From contig CAJTTZ010000001.1 in NCBI GenBank assembly GCA_910579505.1, forward strand, positions 434,001 through 498,000: a stretch of 64,000 nt of DNA, given 5' to 3'. Positions within the stretch are counted from its first letter, which is position 1, and every line of letters begins with the position of its first letter. The DNA is from an uncultured Lachnospiraceae bacterium. GTDB lineage: Bacteria; Bacillota; Clostridia; Lachnospirales; Lachnospiraceae. This document shows positions 1 through 8,356 of the stretch, piece after piece. The notes beneath the pieces were generated by a model. That model made no database searches. It had not been told where the DNA came from and was given only the letters and a program-made list of their open reading frames with translations. A program made the position numbers and the translations under genes.

Positions 1-345
1 TCAGCCGTCATATGTTTTCGCAAGCCGGAAAGAGCTGACGACTTAAGCGGCATTTCACGGTTAAATTTCTCCATGCCAAGGAAATACTGCAGATAAGGAT
101 CATTTTTAATTTCTCTGACAACTGCTCTGTCTGAAAGTTTTCTCCTCTTCTGAATGATCAGTATGCCAAGAGCAACCCTGGATGAAAATAGCGGAAGTTC
201 TGTTTCGGATGGGAGCAGCTTCGCACACTTCATTTCTATTTGCTTCCAAGGAATGACATGTGCCAGCTTAATCCACTCGTTGGCAGCACAAAGTTCCATG
301 CCGCACGACCGGCCAAAATCAGACAGTGTGTTCCGGCAATTTCCT
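1..345 (-). mobile_element. IS transposase, N-terminal part (DUF772 type), cut by window edge
   Basis: Reading the minus strand, the frame that encodes WecB continues without a stop into about 110 residues resembling the N-terminal domain of IS5/IS1182-like transposases: LSDFG, then a WIKLAHVIPW segment, a VALGILIIQKR segment and a LSDRAVVREI..PYLQYFLG segment. The order and wording match the DUF772 domain that precedes the catalytic domain in this family. The catalytic DDE part would lie to the left of base 1. No terminal inverted repeat can be assigned because the other end is not present. The junction with wecB lies at about 345-360. The family call is inferred from motifs alone. Confidence 0.7.
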
Positions 346-1469
346 GATATCTGTGTATACCCTTTTTCAATGATATCTGCAATCCGTTCACAGGCATGTC
401 CATCCCCATAAGGATTTATGGCGTGTTCCATCTGCCTATATGCCCCCGGATCATCTAACAGTCTGCTGAACTCTCTGTAAATAGCTTCTTCCTCTGTACC
501 AACCAATTTTAATGTGCCGGCATCAATTCCTTCCGGGCGCTCTGTCGTATCCCGCATCACCAGCACCGGCTTGCCAAGCGACGGCGCCTCTTCCTGAATT
601 CCCCCTGAATCTGTGAGAATCAGATAACTGTGTTTCATAAAATTATGGAAGTCCAGTACATCTAACGGCTCTATAATGTGTATATAATCTCTTCTATTTC
701 CATTGCCAGAATCCCCGAACACATCATCCGCCGCCCGGCGCACCGCCGGATTCATATGAATCGGATAAATGGCCTTTACGTCAGGGTGCTCCTCCAGCAC
801 CCGGCGGATCGCCCTGAACATATGATGCATTGGCTCACCTAAATTTTCCCGCCTGTGGGCCGTGATGAGAATAAGCCTTGCATCCGAGGCCCATTCCAGT
901 TCCGGATGAACGTATTCCTGCCGGACCGTATATCTCATCGCGTCAATTGCCGTATTTCCTGTTACCCAAATTTTGGTTTCGCTTTTCCCTTCTTTTATCA
1001 GATTTTCCCTCGATAACGCTGTCGGTGCAAAGTGGTATTGGGAAATAACAGATACGGCCTCCCTGTTAAATTCTTCAGGATACGGGGAGTAGATATTATA
1101 AGTCCTAAGCCCCGCCTCCACATGTCCAACCGGAATCTTCATATAGTAACAGGCAAGCGCCGTGGCAAAAGTCGTAGATGTATCCCCGTGCACTAACACC
1201 ACATCCGGCCTGCTTTCCTCCAAAACCTGTCTGACGGAATTGAGGATATTAACTGTCACATCAAACAGAGTCTGGTTTTCTTTCATAATAAAAAGATTAT
1301 AGTCTGGCACTACTTCAAAAAAGGCAAGCACCTGTTCCAGCATCTGTTTATGCTGACCGGTTACACAGACAACCGTTTCAATTGTTGGCCGTTTCTTAAG
1401 CTCCTTTACCAAAGGACACATCTTGATTGCTTCCGGCCTTGTTCCGAAGACCAGCATCACCTTTTTCAA
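345..1469 (-). CDS. wecB: UDP-N-acetylglucosamine 2-epimerase; 3' end fused in frame to an IS
   Basis: Converts UDP-GlcNAc to UDP-ManNAc in the cytoplasm, supplying substrate to the WecC dehydrogenase encoded at 14470. The start is a TTG at 1469, eight bases after GGAGG; the protein opens KKVMLVFGTRPEAIK. Family motifs visible in order are VHGDTSTT, HVEAGLRT, ITAHRREN, and LTDSGGIQEE near residue 280. About 370 residues precede the IS-derived sequence, against 376 for E. coli WecB, so the catalytic body should be intact. No stop codon separates it from the transposase-like extension. It is the last visible gene of the polysaccharide operon, behind an Rpn gene that may be an insertion. Confidence 0.88.
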
Positions 1470-1514
1470 TTACGATTCCTCCTACTATTAAACCCAAATC
1501 CATATACGTACACT

Positions 1515-1547
1515 AAAATAGGAATCTGCCAAAAACTGACAGATTCC
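1515..1547 (-). terminator. probable intrinsic terminator after the Rpn gene
   Basis: The 8-bp inverted arms GGAATCTG (1521-1528) and CAGATTCC (1540-1547) are separated by 11 bases. On the minus strand the stem is followed by TATTTTAG. It lies between the Rpn stop at 1599 and the wecB start at 1469, so it could reduce read-through into wecB. Confidence 0.5.
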
Positions 1548-1598
1548 CATTCTTATCGTATTTACTTCCCTTATATTTACATTTTGTCCTATCTTACT

Positions 1599-2528
1599 TT
1601 ACGCCTGCTCCAGACCAAACTCTACCAGCAACCGCTTCTGGAGTTCCCTGTCTGACAGGGAATCCATAAATTCGTCGCTTCGCCCCGCCTTCATCAGCAG
1701 AATACCCAATTGATTGATCCTAGATTCACCCTCTTCTCTTCCCGTTTCCCATCCCTCACTCCGCAGGGTTCTCTCATATTTTTCCACATCAAACTCTTCC
1801 AGCAGCATTCCCAACACCTCCGCCCGGTTTTTTAACAGGAAATCTTTTAATACGCCCTTTTCTATGCAGCAGTCTATTGCCTTGTTTAAGGCAGTCTGTG
1901 TATCCTTCTCGGCAGCCATATATTTTCTTGTCTCCGCCACCAGCATGGAATATTCCCCCAAAATCTTACACCGATCCATCAGCTGTTTGTTATGTCCATA
2001 GTTTATGTTGAGCATCCGTACGTTCAGCTCCACATCCGCCCTCACCTTTTTGTTTTCAAATGCATTTGAAAGTTTAAGCGTATGCTCCTCCGGCATTTCC
2101 TCCATACCGTTATAAAAGACAACGCACTGCGGCGTCGGCAAAGTAATCTGCGCAGTTCCGTAGAGACTCCTCTCCGCCTTTTCTATCACCATCTGGTACT
2201 CCTGGGCCAGATAGATCAGAAACCGTACCGGCAGATTCGGGCTGTATGTACTCTGGTGTTCATACAGATTCAATGTGCCGGACAGAATATAAGCCAGATC
2301 ATTTTTCATCACCACGTAAACCGCACTTTCAATCGTCGCAATTTCAAGCTGCGATGCATCCTGATACTCTGTCCCGTTCAACGCGTTGTACAAATCAAGA
2401 AGCGCATTTCTGTCCTTCTCAAAAAGATATCGGAAAAGCCTGTCCTTCACAGTCTGATGTACCCGCCTCTGATTTGGATAGTCATCATATTTACCGCATC
2501 TCTTTTTCTTTTGTCTTTGCCTTGGCAT
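1599..2528 (-). CDS. Rpn/PD-(D/E)XK family nuclease (putative transposase-like)
   Basis: A 309-residue protein of the Rpn (recombination-promoting nuclease, YhgA-like) or PDDEXK transposase-like group. The conserved core is visible near residues 75-110: ND followed by LYEHQS and a YSPNLPVRFLIY segment, then LPTPQCVVFYNG and LNINYGHN, the last typical of this family in Clostridia. Known Rpn proteins are DNA endonucleases associated with RecA-independent recombination. The start at 2528 has AGGAGG upstream. It interrupts the polysaccharide operon between the methyltransferase and wecB. A paralog with the same motif order lies at 61681-62607, and the two share an upstream sequence element. Confidence 0.75.
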   Translation of the reverse strand: MPRQRQKKKRCGKYDDYPNQRRVHQTVKDRLFRYLFEKDRNALLDLYNALNGTEYQDASQLEIATIESAVYVVMKNDLAYILSGTLNLYEHQSTYSPNLPVRFLIYLAQEYQMVIEKAERSLYGTAQITLPTPQCVVFYNGMEEMPEEHTLKLSNAFENKKVRADVELNVRMLNINYGHNKQLMDRCKILGEYSMLVAETRKYMAAEKDTQTALNKAIDCCIEKGVLKDFLLKNRAEVLGMLLEEFDVEKYERTLRSEGWETGREEGESRINQLGILLMKAGRSDEFMDSLSDRELQKRLLVEFGLEQA

Positions 2529-2614
2529 ATCATATCCTCCTTTTATGTGGCAGGATAAAACATGCCGCTGTGGTCTGTGCCAGCCCGCTCCTTCTCCTGC
2601 CGTTTTCTGTTATA

Positions 2615-2697
2615 TCTCAAAGAGAAATCCGACAGAAACTGTCCTGAACGTGCCGAACGCACACCTGTTAGAATTTCTTTGATAGCTTAATTCTAAC
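2615..2697. repeat. upstream element shared with the second Rpn gene, ending in an inverted repeat
   Basis: The stretch contains TCTCAAAGAGAAAT (2615-2628), TGAACGTGCCGAACG, then GTTAGAATTTC (2667-2677). GTTAGAATT is repeated inverted as AATTCTAAC at 2689-2697. A similar order (TCCCAAAGAAAAAT, TGAACGT, GTTAGAATTTC) occurs at 62733-62778 upstream of the other Rpn gene. The rest of the 2529-2811 gap shows no gene. Confidence 0.5.
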
Positions 2698-2811
2698 GGT
2701 TAGGCAGGGGGATGTCAATACTATTTCTGATTTTATTTTAACGTTATTTCGTTATTTCGCTCTATAGTTATAGTCTTGCAAAGAAATCAAGCTGCTCGCA
2801 AAGGATAAATC

Positions 2812-3604
2812 TTATATCGCAGATATTGTTTCAACAGCCTCCTTCTTCTCGCAAATAAAAATGCAGTCCTCTATCGGTTTATGAGATAGTAGAAAAATCT
2901 GTTTTATAACTTTCATCGGAAAAATGGATCCTTTATCCAGTACTTTGATTTTCAGCTGGCACCGTTCAATTAGTTCACACCACATTTTTTCAGACTGGAA
3001 GCATACGCCATTCCCCGCCGATTTTGCCCCCATCTTTTTGAATAATTTCATAAGGATCCAATTTTTCTGAGAAGTACACCGATATATCATCCAGCTTGGA
3101 AAACTGTCTATGATCAAACCATTGTAAAAATAATCCAATATACACAACATACCAGTACTACTTAATTGCCTCTGCAATTTATTCATACAGTTTTCCATCA
3201 TATGAATCGTTCCCTGATATGTTCCTGTTACAAAATGATGAAAAACCTTATTACAGAAAATCAAATCAAACTGTTTGCCCCCCCCCCCAATATTTTTCAA
3301 GATGTTCCACACTGCCCTCGCAAAACACAATATCACTATCAAATGTATCGTCCCAATTCGGATATCGTTTCGTATCTAATACATACGCCGTTACTTCGAA
3401 ATTATTTTGTCTCAAATAATTACAAACAGCTTTTGTAAAATATCCGCTCGCTCCTCCCACATCCAGAATAGTAATTTTACGTCTAAACTGACTTAAGGGC
3501 AGCAGCTGCATATATCTTTTCAAAAGCAATTTACTGTTATTTAAATCAACACGCTCATATGCATCTCTTTGATCGTCACTAATTTTTAAAATTTGATTAT
3601 TCAT
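2812..3604 (-). CDS. SAM-dependent methyltransferase, poly-G frameshifted (phase OFF)
   Basis: Class I methyltransferase. The SAM-binding motif ILDVGGASGYF lies near residue 46, and FDLIFCNKVFHHF (motif IV region) lies after the poly-G tract. With 11 G in the coding strand (3278-3288) the product stops after 112 residues (YWGGGQTV). With 10 or 13 G the frame is open for 263 residues, a normal family length. The total length of 793 bases is 3n+1, so a single base accounts for the break. It lies directly downstream of gmhB in the heptose pathway block, so methylation of a heptose or another glycan residue is plausible but inferred. The alternative is a homopolymer assembly error. Confidence 0.75.
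3278..3288 (-). repeat. poly-G tract (11) inside the methyltransferase gene
   Basis: Eleven consecutive C on the plus strand, read as G in the gene. The in-frame lengths are 10 or 13. The tract encodes glycines between two conserved methyltransferase segments and sits in AT-rich DNA, where such a run is very unlikely by chance. Confidence 0.9.
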
Positions 3605-3683
3605 ATACGCCCTCTAATTTTCTCCCAATATACCAACATGTAACACTTGTTACACAAAAAGATTCTTTGCCTCCAGGTCCCAT

Positions 3684-4253
3684 TTATATCGTACATCCTG
3701 CTATTTTTTTTGCACCATCTAATAAGTTATCTGCGTAATAGACATTTTGCACCATCCCATTTTTCACTTTATTGATCTCCTCCGTTCTTTCATTATGGCC
3801 AATCAATATACTTCTGCATTTACTTTTTGAACTAATGCTGCAATCACGAATTCTATCACCAATAGACCAGCTACGCTCCAAATTAATATTATATTTTTGA
3901 ACAGCCAGCTCGTACATCCCAATTTCTGGCTTACGGCAATGACAAGGGAAATTATATTCTGCAACCATCGAATTTATATAATGCGGGCAATAAAACACTT
4001 CTGTTATATTAATACTGTGCATTTGTAATTGTTCAAGCATCCAGCAATTTAACTTCTCAAAATCTTCCACCGTATAATATCCACGACCAATGCCCGATTG
4101 ATTGGTAATAACAATCAGAAGGTATCCCTCTGCCTGAAGGAGTTTTAATGCTTCAAATACCCCTGGAAGAAATTCGAAATCCTCTATCTTATACAAATAA
4201 TTCTTTTCAACATTTATTGTTCCATCCCTATCTAAAAAAACAGCCTTGGTCAT
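3684..4253 (-). CDS. gmhB: D-glycero-D-manno-heptose 1,7-bisphosphate 7-phosphatase
   Basis: HAD-family phosphatase that removes the 7-phosphate from heptose 1,7-bisphosphate in nucleotide-heptose synthesis. The nucleophile motif DRDGTIN is at residues 8-14, VITNQSGIGRG is the second HAD motif, and CPHY...CHCRKP is the zinc-binding loop typical of GmhB. It is 189 residues long, normal for the family. The ATG at 4253 overlaps the gmhA stop codon (ATGA), which supports this start over an upstream in-frame candidate and shows translational coupling. Confidence 0.93.
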   Translation of the reverse strand: MTKAVFLDRDGTINVEKNYLYKIEDFEFLPGVFEALKLLQAEGYLLIVITNQSGIGRGYYTVEDFEKLNCWMLEQLQMHSINITEVFYCPHYINSMVAEYNFPCHCRKPEIGMYELAVQKYNINLERSWSIGDRIRDCSISSKSKCRSILIGHNERTEEINKVKNGMVQNVYYADNLLDGAKKIAGCTI

Positions 4254-4822
4254 AGCAATCCTTTTTCTATAATTTCGCAAATAATATGTATTAGTGTAAT
4301 ATGACTTTCTTGTATTCTGGCAGCATTTGAACTTGGCACTATTATCGGCTGTTCCGTTTCTTTTCCCAGCCTCCCGCCGCCGTTTCCCAATAGCGCTGCC
4401 GTTACCGCTCCTTTCCTTTTTGCTGCTACAGTGGCCCTGTAAATATTTTCAGAATTTCCACTTGTACTTATTCCAATGAAAACATCTCCTGAGTTAATGT
4501 AGCCTTCTGCCTGTCTTGCAAAAACATTTTCGTATCCATAGTCATTGGCAATCGCCGTCATAGTTGCAACATCTGCGTTAAGAACAATAGCTGGCCAGGA
4601 ATTTCTCTCTCTTTGAAACCTTCCCACTATCTCTCCCGCGAAATGAAGTGCATCAGCTGCCGATCCACCGTTTCCACATATCACAACCTTATTCCCATTC
4701 TTTATTGCTTTTATAATTTCATCACTTAATTTTGATATTGCAGCCTGAATTAATTCGTTGTCTATTAATAGCTGTTTTACTTGTATACTATCCTGCAGGC
4801 GCTCTCTAATCAAATTGTACAT
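4250..4822 (-). CDS. gmhA: sedoheptulose 7-phosphate isomerase
   Basis: First enzyme of the heptose branch, converting sedoheptulose 7-phosphate to D-glycero-D-manno-heptopyranose 7-phosphate. It is a 190-residue SIS-domain protein with CGNGGSAADALHFAGE near residue 48 and STSGNSENI near residue 118, the phosphosugar-binding signatures of GmhA. It is followed by gmhB with a 4-base overlap and preceded by hldE, so the block is transcribed and translated together. Confidence 0.94.
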   Translation of the reverse strand: MYNLIRERLQDSIQVKQLLIDNELIQAAISKLSDEIIKAIKNGNKVVICGNGGSAADALHFAGEIVGRFQRERNSWPAIVLNADVATMTAIANDYGYENVFARQAEGYINSGDVFIGISTSGNSENIYRATVAAKRKGAVTAALLGNGGGRLGKETEQPIIVPSSNAARIQESHITLIHIICEIIEKGLL

Positions 4823-4839
4823 TTATTTCCTCACACTAT

Positions 4840-6282
4840 TTAATCCATTTGATGATTAATTTTATTTATAATATTAGTAGTAGATTTTCCTTCGACAAAC
4901 GTTGTCAAAACCAGTTTTCCGCCTCTGCGTTCCACAATATCCTTGCCTACAACCTCGTCTGGTTTATAATCCCCTCCTTTAACCAGTATGTCGGGTTTAA
5001 CCGCACTTATAAGTTCATAGGGTGTATCCTGGTCAAACACCACAACAAAATCAATAAAAGCCAATGCAGAAATCAATTCTGCCCTGTCAGCATCTGAATT
5101 AATTGGTCTGTCTGAACCCTTTAGCCTTCTTACCGAACTATCACTGTTTATGCCAACTACTAAAATATCCCCAAGCAAAGACGCTTTATATAAATATCTT
5201 ATATGCCCGATATGTAAGATATCAAAACAGCCGTTTGTGAATACTATCTTTTTGTCTGGATTACTTTTCCGCAATTCCTCCAGGCTCTTTATATCAATTA
5301 TCTTATGCGTATATCCGTTTGCCCTTTTATTCAACAAAAAACTCTCTATCTCATTCCAGCAGACACATGAGGTGCCAACTTTAGAAACCTGTATTCCTGC
5401 GGCGTAATTTGCGAATTTAACCGCCTCCTCCATGGAACAATCATTAACAATACACGCCGCCAAATAGGCAAGTGCTGTATCCCCTGCACCTGTAACATCA
5501 AATACTTCCTGACATATTGCTTTCACAAAATACGGAGCCTTTCCACCAACCAGAACCATTCCCTCGGCACCTAATGTTGTGAGCACAAATTGGCAGTTAC
5601 ATTTTTCCTTTAAATATTCTGATGCAAATACAATCTCTTTACTGCAGGACACAGGCATTCCCGTAAGATCGTGCAGTTCTTTAAGATTCGGCTTTAATAA
5701 ACAGGCATCTTTATATTTTTCAACTCTTGAATCCTTGACGTCTATAATAACCGGGATTTTTTTCTCATTTGCTATCTGTATTACTCCCTGTGTAAGTTCA
5801 TACGTCAGCAAACCCTTTAAGTAATCAGAAACAACTATTAAGTCATATTTATTTATATTTTTTTCTAGCTTTGATAATAATATTTTACATTCCGATTCAC
5901 TGATGGCATCCGTGTCCTCAACATCAACCCGAACTACCTGTTGGTAATGTCCAGCCAGCAGCCTGATTTTTTCGGTTGTGCTGCGTTCCAATGTAACCAA
6001 CAAATCTGTGTTAATACCCTTTTCCTCTAAAATACATCTTATATTCTCACCATTTTTATCATTTCCAACTAACGCCATCAGCGATACCATCTGTTTTGCT
6101 GCAACCAGATTTGCCGCGACATTCGCCGCCCCGCCTAACATACTCTTTTCTGCTATTTTATGGAATACTGGCACTGGAGCTTCTGGAGATATTCTTTGCA
6201 CATCACCCTTATAATAGGTATCAAGCATGATATCTCCTACTACAAGTATGTTTTTTTTACATATATTCGGAATCTTTTTCAT
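4840..6282 (-). CDS. hldE: bifunctional heptose 7-phosphate kinase / heptose 1-phosphate adenylyltransferase
   Basis: A 480-residue two-domain enzyme. The N-terminal ribokinase-fold kinase (about 1-320) opens NILVVGDIMLD and carries VTGAGDTALAY, the PfkB catalytic signature. The C-terminal cytidylyltransferase-fold domain (about 345-480) carries VFTNGCFDILHIGHIRYL and VKGGDY. A fused HldE marks the ADP-beta-heptose route rather than the GDP-alpha-heptose route. The start MKKIPN at 6282 is chosen because family members begin just before NILVVGD; a longer form from 6318 would overlap hldD. A T8 run at 6251-6258 encodes K-K and is in frame. Confidence 0.94.
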   Translation of the reverse strand: MKKIPNICKKNILVVGDIMLDTYYKGDVQRISPEAPVPVFHKIAEKSMLGGAANVAANLVAAKQMVSLMALVGNDKNGENIRCILEEKGINTDLLVTLERSTTEKIRLLAGHYQQVVRVDVEDTDAISESECKILLSKLEKNINKYDLIVVSDYLKGLLTYELTQGVIQIANEKKIPVIIDVKDSRVEKYKDACLLKPNLKELHDLTGMPVSCSKEIVFASEYLKEKCNCQFVLTTLGAEGMVLVGGKAPYFVKAICQEVFDVTGAGDTALAYLAACIVNDCSMEEAVKFANYAAGIQVSKVGTSCVCWNEIESFLLNKRANGYTHKIIDIKSLEELRKSNPDKKIVFTNGCFDILHIGHIRYLYKASLLGDILVVGINSDSSVRRLKGSDRPINSDADRAELISALAFIDFVVVFDQDTPYELISAVKPDILVKGGDYKPDEVVGKDIVERRGGKLVLTTFVEGKSTTNIINKINHQMD

Positions 6283-6304
6283 ATGTTGTCTGCCCCTCAT
6301 AAAT

Positions 6305-7270
6305 TTAGTAAATCTCATAATTCTTATGTAGATATTTCAATACGTAATCTTTTATACCTTCTTCCAGAGTCATAAATCTTTTTTCAAACCCTGCTTCTCT
6401 GATTTTCCCCATCTCCGCCTTTGTAAAATATTGATATTTCTCTTTTAATTGCTCTGGCATACTGATATATTCAATATTAGAATCCATATCCAATGCATGA
6501 AATGTCGCCTCCGCTAATTCTTTAAAACTTCTCGCCTGTCCGGTTCCAACATTAAAGAGACCACTAATATGGCTATTTTCTAACAGCCATACAATAACTG
6601 CACAAATATCTTTTACATACACAAAATCCCGAAGTTGACCGCCATTTTCATAATTGGGATTATAGGATTTAAACAATTTTATTTTCCCATTCTCACGAAT
6701 CTGCCGATATCCATGGAAGACCATACTCGCCATGTTCCCTTTAAAGTACTCATTTGGTCCATATACATTAAAAAATTTAAGCCCCACATACTGTTTCGGG
6801 AAAATTTTTGCCTGATGTTTTATCCACAGATCAAAAATCTGCTTTGAATATCCATAACCATTGAGCGGAAGTAATTTGTCAATATCCATCCTGTCATCAA
6901 ATCCTTCCGCACCATCTCCATAAGTTGCCGCTGAGCTTGCATAGATAAAGCTTATATCCTTTTCGGCGCAGTAATTCCACAGATGCTGTGTATACTCAAA
7001 ATTATTACACCATAAATAATCAAAATCTTTTTCAGTCGTCGACGACTGCGCCCCCATATGAACAATCGCTGAAACACCTGTATATGAAGGTAACTCTTGT
7101 AAGAATTTGGATTTATGCACATATCTGATATATTTTTTATTTCGTATGTTCATCCACTTATCGCTGTTACTAATGTTATCAACAATTATAATATCATCTA
7201 TTCCGATATCATTGAAAGTTCTCACCAGACAGCTTCCTATAAACCCTGCACCACCCGTTATAATAACCAT
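6305..7270 (-). CDS. hldD: ADP-L-glycero-D-manno-heptose 6-epimerase
   Basis: Short-chain dehydrogenase/epimerase that inverts C6 of ADP-D-glycero-heptose using bound NADP. The Rossmann motif ITGGAGFIGS is at the N-terminus, IYASSAATYGDG carries the catalytic Ser/Thr region, NGYGYSK contains the YxxxK pair, and FFNVYGPNEYFKGNMASM is specific to HldD-like epimerases. It is 321 residues, close to the usual 310-330. With gmhA, hldE and gmhB it completes synthesis of ADP-L-glycero-beta-D-manno-heptose. That is a Gram-negative LPS precursor and unusual in this type of organism. Confidence 0.93.
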   Translation of the reverse strand: MVIITGGAGFIGSCLVRTFNDIGIDDIIIVDNISNSDKWMNIRNKKYIRYVHKSKFLQELPSYTGVSAIVHMGAQSSTTEKDFDYLWCNNFEYTQHLWNYCAEKDISFIYASSAATYGDGAEGFDDRMDIDKLLPLNGYGYSKQIFDLWIKHQAKIFPKQYVGLKFFNVYGPNEYFKGNMASMVFHGYRQIRENGKIKLFKSYNPNYENGGQLRDFVYVKDICAVIVWLLENSHISGLFNVGTGQARSFKELAEATFHALDMDSNIEYISMPEQLKEKYQYFTKAEMGKIREAGFEKRFMTLEEGIKDYVLKYLHKNYEIY

Positions 7271-7278
7271 TTTTACTC

Positions 7279-8352
7279 CTATCTACCTGCTTCAGCAAAC
7301 ACCCATTTGTTCAAGTTAGTCGCAACATCATCCCATGACATAGCGCTCAAATATGTCTTTTCAGCTCCTTTTGACAAGTTGTCATAAACGTTTCCCTCAT
7401 ATAAAAGTTTTATTTTCTCGTATAAACCCGTCCATGACTTATTTTTCACAACATATCCATTTTCGTTATCTAAAACCGAAAATGGCATACTCGTATTATT
7501 AAACACAACGGCAGGTATCCCATAACGCATTGTTTCTAAAATGACCATACCAAACCCCTCACATAAAGATGGAAAAACAAAGACACCACTCTTTTTCAAT
7601 ATCTCATCTTTTTCCTCTTCATCAATACGTCCTCTCAACTTCACATTTTCAGTCAAATCTGCCTTTTTAATCATTTTTATAAGTTTTCTTGTATATCTCA
7701 AATTTTTCTCCATATCTCCTATAATATTAGTTGTAGGCGTTAATCCATCCTTCTTTTTGAGCATCTCCAAGGCTTTAATTAAATAGTGCGGTCCTTTCCT
7801 CGGAATAATATGGCCTATGAAAATAATATTATTGTTGCTGTCTGGATTCCTTTTAACAATACCTGTTGAGTTATCAAAACCAATCCCTATATATGTTAAG
7901 GAGAGCCTATTAAGTGTTTTCTTTTTCGTAGCTAAACCATACGAATATTCTCCCGCAAACAGTAATCCATCCATTCTCTTTAACGTATACATTTCTGATA
8001 AATAAACCGGTATTCTCATGCCCCCTTTCATCTGCTTATAATAAAAGTGATGTACGACTGCATATATTTTTATCGCAGACTTTCGTCTTATATAACTGAT
8101 AACTGTGCAAAAATAAGTAAACGCTCTTGCATCAATAATAAGCACATCATATTTTTTCAGTAGGTTAACAATTTTCTCCTTTTGTTTATTACTATATATA
8201 TATTGGGATAATCCACTCTCCTTCAGTCCTTTTACTTCAATATTACAATTCATGTTACCCAACAGAATTTTCTCGTATTCATAATCTACAATAATCCCAC
8301 CTGTCCGCTTATCATTTTTCTCTGGAAAACCCAGTAACAAAACGTTTATCAT
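7279..8352 (-). CDS. glycosyltransferase family 4 (GT-B fold)
   Basis: A 357-residue cytoplasmic glycosyltransferase. The C-terminal half shows the GT4 signatures: IIFIGHIIPRKGPHYLI for the nucleotide-sugar domain, then VFPSLCEGFGMVILETMRYGIPAV with the EX7E-type motif. The start at 8352 (MINVLLLG) follows GGAGGTAATTCA; the longer frame reaching 8409 overlaps wzx. It is located between wzx and hldD. Substrate cannot be deduced; transfer of a locus-specific sugar onto the lipid-linked repeat unit is inferred from context. Confidence 0.85.
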   Translation of the reverse strand: MINVLLLGFPEKNDKRTGGIIVDYEYEKILLGNMNCNIEVKGLKESGLSQYIYSNKQKEKIVNLLKKYDVLIIDARAFTYFCTVISYIRRKSAIKIYAVVHHFYYKQMKGGMRIPVYLSEMYTLKRMDGLLFAGEYSYGLATKKKTLNRLSLTYIGIGFDNSTGIVKRNPDSNNNIIFIGHIIPRKGPHYLIKALEMLKKKDGLTPTTNIIGDMEKNLRYTRKLIKMIKKADLTENVKLRGRIDEEEKDEILKKSGVFVFPSLCEGFGMVILETMRYGIPAVVFNNTSMPFSVLDNENGYVVKNKSWTGLYEKIKLLYEGNVYDNLSKGAEKTYLSAMSWDDVATNLNKWVFAEAGR

Positions 8353-8356
8353 TGAA

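Noticed and set aside
6251..6258. T8 run in hldE
   Set aside because: The gene is in frame through it, and runs of A/T of this length are ordinary in AT-rich DNA; no sign of switching.
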